The position numbers were made by a program, and so were the translations under genes. The notes under the pieces are model-generated. The model made no database searches. It was not told where the DNA came from and saw only the letters and a list, made by a program, of their open reading frames with translations. A DNA stretch of 37,837 nt from Anaerolineae bacterium (GTDB lineage: Bacteria; Chloroflexota; Anaerolineae; Promineifilales; Promineifilaceae), in NCBI GenBank assembly GCA_023384355.1, contig JAHDWL010000029.1, positions 1-37,837 on the forward strand, read 5' to 3'. Of this stretch, positions 36,768 through 37,837 are shown one piece after another; within the stretch, counting starts at the first letter, position 1, and every line of letters begins with the position of its first letter.

Positions 36768-37565
36768 ATGACGCGCAAATTGATGTGGGTATTCCTGATC
36801 GTGTTCACCTTGCTGACGGCCTACAGCACCATCGTTCTGTACTTCGACCTGGGGCCGCTCTTCAATCCGTTGCTGACCCCGCTGACGACTCTGGTCGGCT
36901 TCGGCTTCGCCCTCCTGCACGCTCGCCTGCGCTGGAATTGGCGGGCTGCGCTGATTCTGTTCGTCATCTCGTTCGTCGTCACTCTCGCCTTCGAAAGCAT
37001 CGGGGTCGCCACGGGGCTGATCTACGGCGCGTATCATTACACCAGCAAGCTGGGGCCAAAGTTCCTCGGCCTCGTACCCTACACGATTCCGGCTGCGTGG
37101 TTCATGATGATGTACCCATCGCTGGTCATCGCGGAGCGTATCTCGCCGCAAACCCCCGGTTGGGTGCGCGGGCTTTCCGTCGCTGCAATTGGCGGCCTGG
37201 TGATGACCGCCTGGGATGTGGTCATGGATCCGATGATGGTGCGCGGCGGCCACTGGACGTGGGAGACCGCTGGCCCGTATTTCGGGATCCCCCTGCAAAA
37301 CTACCTGGGCTGGTGGCTGACGACGTTCACCGTCTTCTTCGTCAACTGGCTTGTAGTCCATCGCCACAACCTGCCTGTGCATGGGCAGGATGATCGCCTT
37401 GTCGTGTTCGTCTATGCCCTGACCGGCCTGAGCAGCGTGCTGATCGCCCTTCACCCCAGCGCGATGGCGCAGATCAGCGGAGCGGGGCTGGCGGGGTTCT
37501 TCGCCATGGCGCCGTGGGCGATCATCGGCTGGATCAAGACGGGGTACGCACAGGATACAGGATAA
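36768..37565 (+). CDS. Carotenoid biosynthesis membrane protein (DUF422, CruF-like)
   Basis: 265 residues with seven to eight hydrophobic helices. Diagnostic stretches are FESIGVATGLIYGAYHYT, LGLVPYTIPAAWFMMMYPS, AWDVVMDPMMV..GHWTWE and YFGIPLQNYLGWWLTTF, all typical of the DUF422/CruF family. Members hydrate the terminal double bond of acyclic carotenoid ends (CruF, or bacterioruberin hydratase). The conserved Asp in DVVMDP and the Glu and His residues in the membrane are intact. A frame upstream is open, but the conserved protein begins at ATG 36768. No other carotenoid genes lie in the window. Confidence 0.85.
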   Translation: MTRKLMWVFLIVFTLLTAYSTIVLYFDLGPLFNPLLTPLTTLVGFGFALLHARLRWNWRAALILFVISFVVTLAFESIGVATGLIYGAYHYTSKLGPKFLGLVPYTIPAAWFMMMYPSLVIAERISPQTPGWVRGLSVAAIGGLVMTAWDVVMDPMMVRGGHWTWETAGPYFGIPLQNYLGWWLTTFTVFFVNWLVVHRHNLPVHGQDDRLVVFVYALTGLSSVLIALHPSAMAQISGAGLAGFFAMAPWAIIGWIKTGYAQDTG

Positions 37566-37598
37566 ACCAAATAATGTGACAGATGGAGGCTATTCGCC

Positions 37599-37814
37599 AT
37601 GTCAGACACTTTTCACGTCGGCGACCACGTGACCTGGAACTCGGAGGCCGGCTGGGTCACAGGCCGGATCATCGCCGTCCACACAGCAAATGTGGAGTAT
37701 AAAGGCTACACCCACCACGCCACCCCCGACCAGCCGCAATACGAGATCAAGAGCGACAAAACCGACCACATCGCGCTACACAAAGGATCGGCGTTGCGGA
37801 AGCTGGAGGATTGA
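37599..37814 (+). CDS. DUF2945 / HVA1 TUDOR-like small protein
   Basis: 71 residues. FHVGDHVTWNSEAGWVTGRIIAVHT...YEIKSDKTDHIALHKGSALRKL is a single small beta-barrel of the 'hypervirulence-associated TUDOR' (DUF2945) type. The function is unknown. The ATG has GGAGG about 9 nt upstream. It follows the carotenoid gene by 33 bp on the same strand and may be co-transcribed. The last 23 bases of the window hold nothing recognisable. Confidence 0.85.
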   Translation: MSDTFHVGDHVTWNSEAGWVTGRIIAVHTANVEYKGYTHHATPDQPQYEIKSDKTDHIALHKGSALRKLED

Positions 37815-37837
37815 CGGGCGCGAAAAACAAACGAGAC

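Overview
The window is a stretch of high-GC bacterial chromosome. It holds about 29 protein-coding genes on both strands, no rRNA or tRNA genes, and no prophage or insertion sequence. The gene content points to a Chloroflexota bacterium, probably of the Anaerolineae/Caldilineae type. The main pointers are a VTC-domain/DUF4956 pair, a giant PTPS-related membrane protein, class II ribonucleotide reductase, a CruF-like carotenoid protein, and lipoproteins with the 'MLWR...IYVLY' module. This placement is inferred from gene content only.

Layout. 1-4.6 kb: uvrA (5' end outside the window) and a TrpB-like PLP enzyme with a strong terminator. 4.6-6.2 kb: a small accessory patch with a remnant of a HicA toxin gene, a lipoprotein gene that starts antisense to it, and a vapBC toxin-antitoxin pair with a near-consensus promoter. 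6.2-7.6 kb: a membrane-anchored Ser/Thr kinase. 7.6-15.9 kb: a complete minus-strand high-affinity K+ uptake operon, kdpF-A-B-X-C-D-E. It includes a 29-residue kdpF too short for routine gene calls and an extra small membrane protein (X) between kdpB and kdpC. An 11-bp tandem repeat upstream is a good KdpE-site candidate. 16-20.9 kb: an acyl-CoA ligase, a GNAT acetyltransferase, an AGT-family aminotransferase, a YjbR protein, a small membrane protein and an Hsp20 chaperone. 21-25.4 kb: a very large membrane protein and two tandemly duplicated GNAT acetyltransferases.

25.4-28.8 kb is the arginine operon argC-argB-argD. Upstream of argC, on the same strand, lie a consensus-like promoter (TTGACA-16 bp-TATCAT), a start codon at the predicted transcript start, a 26-codon open frame with four Arg codons within seven codons, mutually exclusive RNA pairings, and a Rho-independent terminator. 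This is the layout of a ribosome-mediated transcription attenuator. It is the most interesting signal in the window, although a separate structured small RNA remains an alternative.

28.9-37.8 kb: a cytochrome P450, the VTC/DUF4956 pair followed by a possible CotH remnant, nrdJ with an NrdR-box candidate, plsC, phosphatidylcholine synthase, a carotenoid hydratase-like protein and a DUF2945 protein. plsC, pcs and the carotenoid gene suggest a local membrane-lipid theme.

Two features cut across the window. Four intergenic islands carry the same degenerate repeat (ACTGAATACTG-like), and one of them has become the coding 3' end of argB. Several genes have a -10 box 6-8 nt before the start codon, which suggests leaderless mRNAs, and four of the best promoters have exactly 16-bp spacers.
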